A program made the position numbers and the translations under genes. Of a stretch of DNA of 26,372 nt, positions 7,803 through 14,719 are shown piece after piece (within the stretch, counting starts at the first letter, position 1; every line of letters begins with the position of its first letter). The DNA comes from DASXHZ01 sp036488085 (lineage in GTDB: Bacteria; Acidobacteriota; Thermoanaerobaculia; Gp7-AA8): the NCBI GenBank assembly GCA_036488085.1, contig DASXHZ010000034.1, positions 1-26,372 on the forward strand. The letters run 5' to 3'. A model generated the notes under the pieces. The model worked only from the letters and a program-made list of their open reading frames with translations, did not search any database and was not told the DNA's origin.

Positions 7803-9689
7803 ATGCGCATTCGAGCAGTCCTGGTCGCGACTCTGCTCATAGCCGCCACCGCACAGGCGAAATCGCTGTACTGGCCTTCGATTCACGTCGACGCGCACCT
7901 CGACGGCGATGGGCGGATGCACGTCGTCGAGACGCAGACCTTCATGTTCGACGGCGACTGGAACGGCGGGGAGCGGGCGTTCGAGGTCTACGGCAACCAG
8001 TCGCTCGACTTCGAGAAGCTGACGCGCGTCGACCGCGACGGCAGCGAGACGACGCTGATCATGGCGCCGCTCGACAAAGTCGACCGCTACCAGATCCTGC
8101 CGGGACCGAAGGTTCGCTGGCGCTCGCGCCTCACCACCGATCCCCCGTTTAGGAACACGATGCTGACGTACCGGCTCCGCTACACGCTCAGCGGCATCGT
8201 CCGGCGCGTCAACCAGCACTACGTCCTCTCGCACGACTTCGCATTCCCGAACCGGCTGCCCGGCCAGGTCATCCAGAACTTCTCCGTCCACTTCACGATC
8301 GACCCGATCTGGAGCGGCGCCCACACTCCGTTTGACGGCAGGGCCACGAACCTGACGCCCGGACGCGGCTACGTCGTCAACGCCTCGCTCGAGTACCACG
8401 GCTCGCGCGCGCCGGTGGCGGTGCCGTACGGCGCGAGCAGCGCCGTCGCGTGGCAGTTCGCAATTCTGCTGATCATCGGCGTCGGCGTCCTGATCTTCGG
8501 CTTCGTCGCGGGCGAACGGGCGCGCGGACGGTTCGTCTTCACGCCGTACGAGGAGATCGACGAGCAGTGGCTGCGCGACAACGTGCTGCGGTACAAGCCG
8601 GAGATCGTCGGCGCGGCGTTCGACAACAAGATCGGCGCGCCGGAAGTCGCGGGGATCCTCGCAGCGCTCGCGAAAGAGAAGAAGATCGCGACGCGCGTCG
8701 AGCAGCGGCGGATGAAACGTCCGCTGCTGCACATGACGCTTCTCGTCCCGCTCGAGGAAATCGAGGGCTACCGGCGGACGCTACTCAAACGGCTCTTCTT
8801 CAAGGGGAACGAGACCGACACCGACTCGATCCGGAAGCACTACGAGCACACCGGATTCGAGCCGGCGGCGCTCATCGAGAAGGGAATCGAAGGGGAGCTG
8901 TCCGGCTGGTCGAAGTGGACGGAGAAGTGCACTCCCTTCGACTGGAAGCTCGACGTGACGCTCCTCATCGTCGGGATCATTCTCTTCTCGTTCCTGGGCC
9001 GCGGCGGAAACGACGGCGCGCTGACGGGTGAATGCATCTTCTTCGGCGTCATCGCGCTCGTCGGCGGGCTGATCGCCGCGCACCTGAACTCGCGCGCCGT
9101 CACGTCGATCACGCCGCGTTTCATCCTCGTCGGGGCGTTCATGGTGCCGCTGCTCTTCGCGACGTTCCGCTACATCACCGCGGCGCCCGACCTCGCCATC
9201 CACACACACGAGCTCGTGCTCGCGGCGTTCTGGTCGCTCGCCGTCGTGAAGATCATCCTCGACAAGCTGCGGATCGACGAGTCGAGCGAGCGGATCGCCA
9301 CCCGGATGCGATTCGAATCGGCGCGACGCTACTTCCGCGACCAGCTCGCGACGCCGAATCCGAAAATCCACGACGACTGGTTCCCCTACCTCATGGCCTT
9401 CGGCCTCGGGTCGAACTGCGACTCGTGGTTCCGCACGCACGGCTGCCCGGCGTCGCCCGCCACGTCTTCTTTCGGTAGCTCGAGCGGCAGCAGCGGTAGC
9501 TCTGAGAGCGCCGCCTCGGCGTGGAGCGGAGGCGGAGGCGCGTTCGGCGGCGCAGGCGCGAGCGCGTCGTGGGCCGTCGCCGCGGGCGGAATCGCATCCG
9601 GCGTCGCCTCCCCCAGCTCCGGCGGATCGGGTGGCGGCGGCGGTGGCGGCGGTTCGTCGAGCGGTGGCGGTGGCGGCGGGGGATGGTGA
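7803..9689 (+). CDS. DUF2207-family membrane protein with Gly/Ser-rich tail
   Basis: A 628-residue protein with a signal peptide (about 1-19), a large extracytoplasmic N-terminal domain typical of DUF2207 (about 25-205), a membrane helix at about 216-237, a cytoplasmic stretch (240-380), three further helices (about 384-400, 411-428, 439-457), and a tail from about residue 555 rich in Ser and Gly that ends in runs of glycine and a final Trp. A low-complexity glycine C-terminus is normal for this family, whose function is unknown. GAGG at 7794-7797 precedes ATG by 5 nt, and an extended -10-like TGTAGAAT lies at 7780-7787. The 3' end overlaps the uracil-DNA glycosylase start by 7 nt. Confidence 0.88.
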   Translation: MRIRAVLVATLLIAATAQAKSLYWPSIHVDAHLDGDGRMHVVETQTFMFDGDWNGGERAFEVYGNQSLDFEKLTRVDRDGSETTLIMAPLDKVDRYQILPGPKVRWRSRLTTDPPFRNTMLTYRLRYTLSGIVRRVNQHYVLSHDFAFPNRLPGQVIQNFSVHFTIDPIWSGAHTPFDGRATNLTPGRGYVVNASLEYHGSRAPVAVPYGASSAVAWQFAILLIIGVGVLIFGFVAGERARGRFVFTPYEEIDEQWLRDNVLRYKPEIVGAAFDNKIGAPEVAGILAALAKEKKIATRVEQRRMKRPLLHMTLLVPLEEIEGYRRTLLKRLFFKGNETDTDSIRKHYEHTGFEPAALIEKGIEGELSGWSKWTEKCTPFDWKLDVTLLIVGIILFSFLGRGGNDGALTGECIFFGVIALVGGLIAAHLNSRAVTSITPRFILVGAFMVPLLFATFRYITAAPDLAIHTHELVLAAFWSLAVVKIILDKLRIDESSERIATRMRFESARRYFRDQLATPNPKIHDDWFPYLMAFGLGSNCDSWFRTHGCPASPATSSFGSSSGSSGSSESAASAWSGGGGAFGGAGASASWAVAAGGIASGVASPSSGGSGGGGGGGGSSSGGGGGGGW

Positions 9690-10330
9690 GCAGGCGGTTC
9701 GATCGCTTCATCGACGCGCTCGCGACCACGGTGGTCAGCGAGCGAGCCTGCAATCAGTATTCGAGAATTGAAGGCGACCTTCGCGGTAACGCGATTCGCC
9801 GCCGCAATCTGCGGCTCTATCTCGGTGAGCTCGACCGCATCGGCCCACGGATGCTGCTGATCGGCGAGGCGGTGAGCTACCGCGGCGGACGCCTCAGCGG
9901 GATCGCATTCGTGAGCGAAGCCGTCATGCTCGGCGGCATTGACTCGCACGCCCTAGGCGCCGATCGCGGCTATCGCAAAGCGACGTCGGGACCGAAGCTC
10001 TCGACCGAGGCGAGTGCGACGATGGTGTGGGGAACGATCCGAGACATCGAGCCGCTCCCGATGCTCTGGAACGCGTTTCCGTTCCATCCGTTCCGTCCCG
10101 GCAACCCGTACTCGAACCGCGCGCCGGCTCCCGCTGAGCTCGAAATCGGCGCGCACTTCATCGAATGGCTGCTGCGCCTCTTCCCGTTCGACACCATCGT
10201 CGCGATCGGCAATCACGCCTCGGCGTCACTGACGCGTCTCGGCGTCGAGCACGAAAAAGTGCGCCATCCTTCGCAAGGTGGTAAACAGAAGTTCGTCGCC
10301 GGCATGGCGAATGTAGGGAGAACAACGTGA
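9683..10330 (+). CDS. Uracil-DNA glycosylase superfamily protein
   Basis: A 215-residue DNA repair enzyme candidate. Motif A reads L-L-I-G-E-A-V-S-Y-R-G-G (58-69), where family members usually have G-E-A-P-G-Y-R-G; W-N-A-F-P-F-H-P-F (129-137) and H-P-S-Q-G-G (195-200) match the substrate-pocket and leucine-loop motifs of UDG-like folds. The Pro-to-Val change in motif A is unusual for the classic families and may mark a subgroup. The ATG at 9683 overlaps the DUF2207 stop by 7 nt, with a G-rich ribosome site formed by that gene's glycine codons; GTG 9686 is an alternative start, and an open frame extending back to 9521 is a shadow. It is coupled by GTGA to a 60-residue gene. The family call is good; activity on uracil is inferred. 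Confidence 0.82.
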   Translation: MVSRRFDRFIDALATTVVSERACNQYSRIEGDLRGNAIRRRNLRLYLGELDRIGPRMLLIGEAVSYRGGRLSGIAFVSEAVMLGGIDSHALGADRGYRKATSGPKLSTEASATMVWGTIRDIEPLPMLWNAFPFHPFRPGNPYSNRAPAPAELEIGAHFIEWLLRLFPFDTIVAIGNHASASLTRLGVEHEKVRHPSQGGKQKFVAGMANVGRTT

Positions 10331-10509
10331 GCACGAAGAAGAGTCAGATCCAGCAGATCAAGGAAGGGCTGGCGATGCGCCAGAAGACCTACGGCGGACG
10401 CCTGCAGCCTTTCGGCCCGAAAGCCCCGCTCCCGACGAAGAACGCCGTGAACCTCTCGACCGTGCCGTCGAGCGCGGATGAGAAGTTCAATGGCGGGAAA
10501 GACGAGTGA
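10327..10509 (+). CDS. Small hypothetical protein coupled to the glycosylase
   Basis: A 60-residue, basic, hydrophilic protein starting M-S-T-K-K-S-Q-I-Q-Q-I-K-E-G-L-A-M with no membrane segment, cysteine or recognised domain. GTG 10327 overlaps the TGA of the glycosylase gene (GTGA), so its translation is probably coupled to that gene. High G/C at third codon positions supports real coding. The N-terminal third could form an amphipathic helix; the rest is rich in Pro, Gly and Lys and is probably disordered. I do not recognise it. A role as a partner of the glycosylase or a DNA-binding helper is only a guess from position and charge. Confidence 0.65.
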   Translation: MSTKKSQIQQIKEGLAMRQKTYGGRLQPFGPKAPLPTKNAVNLSTVPSSADEKFNGGKDE

Positions 10510-10513
10510 TCTT

Positions 10514-10751
10514 GCAGTTTATCCCGCGCGTTAGCGCGGGATCAGCGGAGCATCTCGCGACAACCGTACCCGTTGTCATCCCGAGCGTAGCGAGGGACCT
10601 GGGCGGTAGGGCGGCACGCGAACCGAGCCTCGCACCCGCCCAGGTACCTCGCTGACGCTCGGGATGACAACCGTGGCGCACACGCACGGTACGGACGAAC
10701 GTGCTGCGTGGATGCTCCGATGATCCCGCGTCCTCGCGCGGGATAAACTGC
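10514..10751. repeat. 238-bp nested palindromic element between convergent genes
   Basis: Its 31-bp outer inverted repeats (10514-10544 and 10721-10751) match at 27 of 31 positions and differ only in a 4-nt block, TTAG versus AGGA. Each outer repeat is itself a hairpin: ATCCCGCG and CGCGGGAT pair around CGTTAG. A second pair of inverted copies sits inside. The element fills almost the whole gap from 5 nt after the 60-residue gene's stop to 7 nt before the moaA stop. No coding capacity is credible. It looks like a REP/BIME-type or miniature non-autonomous element, and it may also act as a bidirectional transcription stop. Confidence 0.85.
10572..10671. repeat. Inner inverted pair with GTCATCCCGAGCG core
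   Basis: The left copy 10572-10607 starts GTTGTCATCCCGAGCGTAGC. The right copy 10634-10671, read on the minus strand, is the same apart from small indels and a few substitutions. The core GTCATCCCGAGCG(T/C)AGCGAGGG is one I recall as an abundant interspersed palindrome in soil-bacterial genomes, where it yields spurious peptides containing C-H-P-E-R-Q-R. A half copy recurs at 15108-15131. Confidence 0.8.
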
Positions 10752-10757
10752 TAGAAC

Positions 10758-11759
10758 TCACCCTCCAATATGCGACATCTCCACCTTCTTCGCGGCGCGC
10801 GTTTCCTCGGAGCGCATTTCGGAGTAGCGGTCTTCGCGAATGTGCCAGACGCGGGTGATTGCGGCGCGGAGGTCATCATCCGAGGCACCGGTACGGATGA
10901 GGGCGCGGAGGTCGGTGCCGCGCTCGGCAAACAGGCAGGTGAAGAGCGATCCCTCGGATGACAGGCGCGCGCGGGTGCATGAGCCGCAGAACGGTTGCGT
11001 CACTGAGCTGATCACGCCGAACTCGCCGGCGCCGTCGGAGTAGCGCCAGCGCTCCGCCACCTCGCCGAAGTAGTTCGCATCCATCGGCTCGATCGCCCAC
11101 TCGGCGGCGATCATCGAGACGATCTCGCGCGCCGGGACGACATCCTCGGAACGCCACTGGTTCGAGTTGCCGACGTCCATGTACTCGATGAAGCGGACGA
11201 TGTGTCCCGTCCCACGGAACCGCCGCGCGAGGGCGACGACTTCGCGGTCATTCGCACCGCGCTTGATCACCGCGTCGATCTTGACCGGACGCAGACCCGC
11301 GGCGTCGGCGCATTCGATCGCATCGAGCACGCGCGCGACCGGAACGTCGGTGTCGCAGAGCGCGCGGAATGTCGCGTCGTCGAGCGCATCGAGACTGACG
11401 GTGATACGCGACAGACCGGCGTTCTTCAGCGCCAGCGCCTTCTCGCGCGTCAGCAGCGCGCCGTTCGTCGTGAGTGCAAGATCGTGCACACTAGTCGCGG
11501 CGAGCATTTCGATGAGATGTTCGAGGTTCCGGCGGAGCAGCGGCTCCCCGCCCGTGATCCGGATCTTCTCAACACCCAGAGAAACAAAGACATGCGCGAC
11601 GCGTGCGATCTCCTCCAGCGTCAGCAGATCGCTCCGCGGGACGTACGGAAAGTCGGGTCCGAAGACCTCGCGCGGCATGCAGTAGACGCAGCGGAAGTTG
11701 CATCGGTCTGTAACCGATATCCGCAGGTCGTGCGCCGGGCGTCCCAGCTTGTCGAGCAT
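10758..11759 (-). CDS. moaA: GTP 3',8-cyclase MoaA (molybdenum cofactor synthesis)
   Basis: Radical SAM enzyme that converts GTP to 3',8-cyclo-7,8-dihydro-GTP, the first step to molybdopterin. Counted from the upstream TTG, the first Fe-S cluster cysteines are C24-x3-C28-x2-C31 (T-D-R-C-N-F-R-C-V-Y-C), SAM is bound by T-G-G-E-P-L-L-R (73-80), the second cluster uses C262-x2-C265-x13-C279, and the protein ends in the functional Gly-Gly. At about 333 residues it is full length. ATG 11759 is used here; an in-frame TTG at 11771, directly abutting the esterase TAG, would add four residues and has GGAG just before it. The esterase gene lies upstream on the same strand, so the two are probably co-transcribed. 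No other moa gene is in the window. Confidence 0.95.
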   Translation of the reverse strand: MLDKLGRPAHDLRISVTDRCNFRCVYCMPREVFGPDFPYVPRSDLLTLEEIARVAHVFVSLGVEKIRITGGEPLLRRNLEHLIEMLAATSVHDLALTTNGALLTREKALALKNAGLSRITVSLDALDDATFRALCDTDVPVARVLDAIECADAAGLRPVKIDAVIKRGANDREVVALARRFRGTGHIVRFIEYMDVGNSNQWRSEDVVPAREIVSMIAAEWAIEPMDANYFGEVAERWRYSDGAGEFGVISSVTQPFCGSCTRARLSSEGSLFTCLFAERGTDLRALIRTGASDDDLRAAITRVWHIREDRYSEMRSEETRAAKKVEMSHIGG

Positions 11760-11771
11760 CCAGGAAAACAA

Positions 11772-12590
11772 CTACTCCGTCGGAAACAAAAACTCCAGCA
11801 CCTTCCGGGCGCGGCCGGACCAGGCGCGCTCGCTATGGTCGGCGCGGCGGTCCTCGAAGAAGTGGAGGTTGCGCTCGTTCCAGCCGCGCTCGAGGAGGCA
11901 ATCATTGAGCGCGCGGACGTCGGCGACCGCGTCGCGTCCTTCGCGTCCGCCGATGTCGAGCCAGATGCGCGGACGTCGCGGCGTCTCGCTCACCGTCCCG
12001 AGGATCGAGCGACCGTTCCACCACACCGAGGGGGACATCACCGCCGCGGTGCGAAACTCGTCGCGCGTCAGGGCGAGGTAGAGCGAGACAAGGCCGCCGA
12101 GCGACGAGCCGCCGATCAACGTTCGATCGGGAATCGTGCGGTAGCGCGCGTCGATGAGCGGCTTCAGCTCCTCGACCAGCATCCGGCCGTACTCATCCGC
12201 GCGCCCGCCCGCTTTCTTCGCATCGTCGAACACCGGCGTGAACTCGTTGATCCGGCCGGCGTGGGTGTGATCGACGCCGGCGATGATCATCGGCTGCGCC
12301 GTGCGCGCGCCGATCGCGTCATCGGCGGCGCGATGCAGACGCCAACTCACCCCGGCGAAGGCGCGCGAGTCGTCGAACAGGTTCTGGCCGTCCTGCATGT
12401 AGAGAACGGGATAGCGGCGGTCGGGATGCTCGTCGTAACCGGGCGGAACGTAGAGCGTGATCTGCCGCTCGTTCTCGAGGATCGCCGAAGCGAACGACGG
12501 AATGACTTCGAGCCGCCCGGCACGAACGTGCGAACGGCGGTTGAAGACTCCACGGAACGCGTGGCGGAGGGTGGTGGACATGTCGGGCAT
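11772..12590 (-). CDS. Alpha/beta-hydrolase putative esterase (PF00756-like)
   Basis: A 272-residue hydrolase of the esterase-D / enterochelin-esterase type. Features: T-L-Y-V-P-P-G-Y (45-52), Y-P-V-L-Y-M-Q-D-G-Q-N-L-F (60-72), the nucleophile elbow G-G-S-S-L-G-G with Ser163, and a C-terminal D-H-S-E-R-A-W with His252 as catalytic base; the acid is probably an Asp or Glu near 212-221. No signal peptide is evident, so it is probably cytoplasmic. Starts at residue 1 or 4 (two Met codons) are both possible. Its upstream side is the 8-bp repeat array. It is immediately followed by moaA with no gap, but a metabolic link is not obvious. The natural substrate is unknown. Confidence 0.87.
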   Translation of the reverse strand: MPDMSTTLRHAFRGVFNRRSHVRAGRLEVIPSFASAILENERQITLYVPPGYDEHPDRRYPVLYMQDGQNLFDDSRAFAGVSWRLHRAADDAIGARTAQPMIIAGVDHTHAGRINEFTPVFDDAKKAGGRADEYGRMLVEELKPLIDARYRTIPDRTLIGGSSLGGLVSLYLALTRDEFRTAAVMSPSVWWNGRSILGTVSETPRRPRIWLDIGGREGRDAVADVRALNDCLLERGWNERNLHFFEDRRADHSERAWSGRARKVLEFLFPTE

Positions 12591-12603
12591 AGGTCGAATG
12601 AGG

Positions 12604-12747
12604 GGTTGCGAGGTTACGAGGTTACGAGGTTACGAGGTTACGAGGTTGCGAGGTTGCGAGGTTACGGGGTTACGGGGTTACGGGGTTACGAGGTTACGAG
12701 GTTACGGGGTTACGAGGTAACGAGGTTACGGGGTTACGAGGTAACGA
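12604..12747 (+). repeat. Tandem 8-bp repeat array, left arm (18 units)
   Basis: Eighteen uninterrupted 8-mers of the form GGTT(A/G)CG(A/G), with two GGTAACGA variants near the right end. The period is exactly 8 throughout. Because 24 bp is three units and eight codons, all frames stay open and yield repetitive R-L-R-G-Y-E-V-T peptides, which I regard as spurious. The arm begins 13 bp upstream of the esterase start codon. Confidence 0.95.
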
Positions 12748-12749
12748 CG

Positions 12750-12931
12750 AGACTTCGTAACCCCGAAACCTCGTAACCCCGAGACTTCGTAACCCCGAGA
12801 CTTCGTAACCCCGAAACCTCGTAACCCCGAAACCTCGTAACCCCGAAACCTCGTAACCTCGTAACCCCGTAACCCCGTAACCCCGAAACCTCGTAACCTC
12901 GAAACCTCGTAACCCCGTAACCTCGCAACCC
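12750..12931 (-). repeat. Tandem 8-bp repeat array, right (inverted) arm (22 units)
   Basis: Twenty-two exact 8-mers plus a partial unit (CAACCC), built mostly from TAACCCCG, TAACCTCG, AAACCTCG and AGACTTCG, i.e. the reverse complement of the left arm's theme. Only 2 nt separate the arms, so they could pair as a stem of about 140 bp with scattered mismatches. Unit types alternate (TAACCCCG with AAACCTCG or AGACTTCG) across the first half. Together with the left arm it fills the 415-bp gap between the divergent esterase and sigma-factor genes; the only other content seen there is a weak promoter candidate. Confidence 0.95.
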
Positions 12932-12950
12932 AAACGAGGGGCGTGCATCC

Positions 12951-12979
12951 TCGAAAAGGTATCATCCGGAGGCTTTAAA
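12951..12979 (+). promoter_or_regulatory. Weak promoter candidate for the sigma-factor operon
   Basis: TCGAAA (12951-12956) and TTTAAA (12974-12979) are 17 bp apart, each matching 4 of 6 consensus bases for a vegetative promoter, 26 bp before the GTG start. The downstream AGGA-type ribosome site is also modest. An ECF-type self-promoter could equally overlap this stretch; I could not identify one. Confidence 0.25.
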
Positions 12980-13005
12980 CCTTCTCATCACAGGACCGTA
13001 ATAAC

Positions 13006-13590
13006 GTGGCAGAACGTGAGCAACTCGACGACCGGACGCTCGTCGCCCGGATCCTCGGGGGCGACCGTGACCGGTTCACAGACCTGGTTGCACGATACGA
13101 AAAACGGGTCGTCAACTATGTCTACCGGATCACGCATCGCTATGAAGATGCCCACGATCTGACCCAGGAGATTTTCGTCAAAGTGTTCCTCGCTCTCGAC
13201 CGATACGATCCGAAGTACCAGTTCTCGACCTGGCTCTTCCGGATCGCGCAGAACAGCGCGATCGACGCGCTCCGGAAGAAGGGCGTGAGCGAGGTCCCGC
13301 TGACTCGCCCGAACGACGAGGACGAGGGGAGGGAGCGCGAATTTGCGGACGACGGCATCTCCCCCTACCGCGCCCTGAAGAACAAGCAGCTCAGCGCCGC
13401 CATCGACGGCGCCGTCGGGAACCTTCCGCCCGACTACCGGGAGCTGATCCAGCTCCGCCACTACGCGGAGATGTCGTACGAAGAGATCGCGACGATGAAG
13501 AAGTTGCCTCTCGGGACCGTCAAGAACAAACTCTTCCGTGCGCGAAATTTGCTGAAGGACGCGCTGGAGCACTACGTCGAACCGCTATGA
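13006..13590 (+). CDS. ECF-type RNA polymerase sigma factor
   Basis: A 194-residue group 4 sigma-70 factor. Region 2 (about 23-91) contains the core-binding and -10 recognition segment D-L-T-Q-E-I-F-V-K-V-F and the F-S-T-W-L-F-R-I-A-Q-N motif. Region 4 (about 131-182) has L-P-P-D-Y-R-E-L and the helix-turn-helix M-S-Y-E-E-I-A ... L-P-L-G-T-V-K-N-K-L-F-R-A-R. No region 1 or 3 is present. The start is GTG 13006. The stop overlaps the next gene by ATGA; that gene encodes a zinc-finger membrane protein, the expected anti-sigma partner. The target regulon cannot be read from the sequence. Confidence 0.95.
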   Translation: MAEREQLDDRTLVARILGGDRDRFTDLVARYEKRVVNYVYRITHRYEDAHDLTQEIFVKVFLALDRYDPKYQFSTWLFRIAQNSAIDALRKKGVSEVPLTRPNDEDEGREREFADDGISPYRALKNKQLSAAIDGAVGNLPPDYRELIQLRHYAEMSYEEIATMKKLPLGTVKNKLFRARNLLKDALEHYVEPL

Positions 13591-14000
13591 AGACCCCTGA
13601 CTGCGAGCGGTACATCGAAGACCCCGAGGCGAATGCGTCGCATCTGGCGGCGTGCGCGGAGTGTCGGGCGTTGTTCGGCGCGGAATCGAATGTGCCGTCG
13701 CCGAAGATCGACTTGAATGCGTTGCCGCTCGCTCCGTGGGAAGGGGCGCAGCACCGTCCTTGGCCTCTCGTGACCGGCGCGGCGCTCGCGATCTTCGCCA
13801 TCGCGGCGGCGCTCTTCGCGGCATCGGGAGTCTCGCCGGCCGACACGCTGGCGGCGAACATGCCGACGCTCAGCCGGCTGCAGTCGCTCGTTCTTTTGAT
13901 GCGGCAGGCGCCGATCGTGGTCGTCGGCGTGCTTTTCATCGTCGTGAACACCGTCTTGATCGCGCTGCTCCGGCGTGCGCCGAAGGGGCTGGATGTCTAA
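13587..14000 (+). CDS. Putative membrane anti-sigma factor with HxxxCxxC zinc motif
   Basis: A 137-residue protein coupled by ATGA to the sigma gene. The N-terminus has the zinc-binding anti-sigma (ZAS) pattern: Cys6, then His19-x3-Cys23-x2-Cys26. Two hydrophobic helices follow (about 60-80 and 109-128), placing the sigma-binding N-terminus in the cytoplasm. The ZAS domain is shorter than usual, and a typical long periplasmic sensor domain is missing; only about 28 residues separate the helices. Release of the sigma factor might therefore depend on the membrane proteins encoded next in the operon. Function is inferred from the motif and position. Confidence 0.82.
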   Translation: MKTPDCERYIEDPEANASHLAACAECRALFGAESNVPSPKIDLNALPLAPWEGAQHRPWPLVTGAALAIFAIAAALFAASGVSPADTLAANMPTLSRLQSLVLLMRQAPIVVVGVLFIVVNTVLIALLRRAPKGLDV

Positions 14001-14015
14001 GGGGCTAAATGTCTA
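13983..14015 (+). repeat. 16-bp tandem duplication at a gene junction
   Basis: AAGGGGCTGGATGTCTA (13983-13999) is followed directly by AAGGGGCTAAATGTCTA (13999-14015), differing at two bases. The first copy ends the anti-sigma gene with its TAA; the second supplies the purine-rich ribosome site and ATG (14009) of the next gene. The intergenic start signal thus seems to have arisen by duplication of the preceding gene's last codons. Confidence 0.8.
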
Positions 14016-14719
14016 GGGTGACGCGATTCATCGTGCCGGCGACGATGCTCACGGCCGTCCTCGCGCTCGTTCTGACGCTCGCTCCGGCCTTCGCCGGCGT
14101 GGCGGACGCAAAAGCCGCGACGCCGGCTTCCACGGACCAGCCGTTCCTGTCGCAGCTGTCGTCTTTCACCACCATCCAGGGGGCGGCGGCGGCGATGACG
14201 AAGACCGCGGTCATCGTCTCGCTCCTCTTCGTCTGGATCATCGTCGCGGTCATCGTGACGCTGTTCGCCGGCCGCGAGGTCCGCTACTCCTCGGTCGAGG
14301 TGCGCGCCAGCGCGTTGTACTGCTTCGCCCTCGGGCTCGTGGCGTTCACGAGCTTCGTCATCACGGCGATCGTGTTCAGCTATCTCGTCCCGTACATCGT
14401 CGGCGTTCCGCTCCTCGCGGCGTTGGGAGTCTTCGCGATCCTGACGAAGGTCTACGGCATGATCTCGATCTTCCACGCCGCCGGCTCGATCGTGGCCGGG
14501 TCACGCACGCGCTCCCAACTCGAACGGCGCCGCTGGTTCCGCGGCGACCTCGCCATGGTGATCGTCGGACTGGTCGTCCTCGGCGCCATCCGCCTGATTC
14601 CGCTCGTCGGCACCATCATCTGGAGCCTCGCCTCGGTATTCGGCATCGGCACCGCGCTCGCCACCCGCTTCGGCCGCCGCGACCCCGCCTTCCTCGCCTG
14701 GCGCCCCGCCCGCGCGTGA
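14009..14719 (+). CDS. Exported multi-pass membrane protein of the sigma operon
   Basis: A 236-residue protein with a signal-like first helix (V-P-A-T-M-L-T-A-V-L-A-L-V-L-T-L-A-P-A-F-A-G), a short extracytoplasmic loop (about 30-62), and four or five further helices. The C-terminal half (L-V-G-T-I-I-W-S-L-A-S-V-F-G-I-G-T-A-L) resembles the Yip1-like or membrane-anchor domain seen after bactofilin-like proteins; this likeness is from memory and weak. The ATG follows the anti-sigma stop by 8 bp, inside a local duplication. Lying between an anti-sigma factor and a zinc-ribbon membrane protein, it could be part of the envelope sensor of this sigma system, but nothing in the sequence proves it. 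Confidence 0.75.
   Translation: MSRVTRFIVPATMLTAVLALVLTLAPAFAGVADAKAATPASTDQPFLSQLSSFTTIQGAAAAMTKTAVIVSLLFVWIIVAVIVTLFAGREVRYSSVEVRASALYCFALGLVAFTSFVITAIVFSYLVPYIVGVPLLAALGVFAILTKVYGMISIFHAAGSIVAGSRTRSQLERRRWFRGDLAMVIVGLVVLGAIRLIPLVGTIIWSLASVFGIGTALATRFGRRDPAFLAWRPARA

Noticed and set aside
10487..10761. Small minus-strand ORFs containing C-H-P-E-R-Q-R or similar peptides
   Set aside because: They are translations of the palindromic repeat, a known source of false small-protein calls.
11202..12776. 524-residue plus-strand ORF antisense to moaA and the esterase
   Set aside because: It runs through the repeat array and two well-supported minus-strand genes, and it has no family motif.
12604..12931. 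CRISPR array
   Set aside because: Units are contiguous 8-mers with no spacers, in two opposite orientations, and no cas gene is nearby.
12694..12965. Open frames of 64-84 residues with R-G-Y-E-V-S-G-L-R repeats on the minus strand, and matching plus-strand frames from 12457 and 11202
   Set aside because: An 8-bp repeat unit keeps all frames open and gives repetitive peptides automatically. There is no ribosome site, and several frames are open at once.
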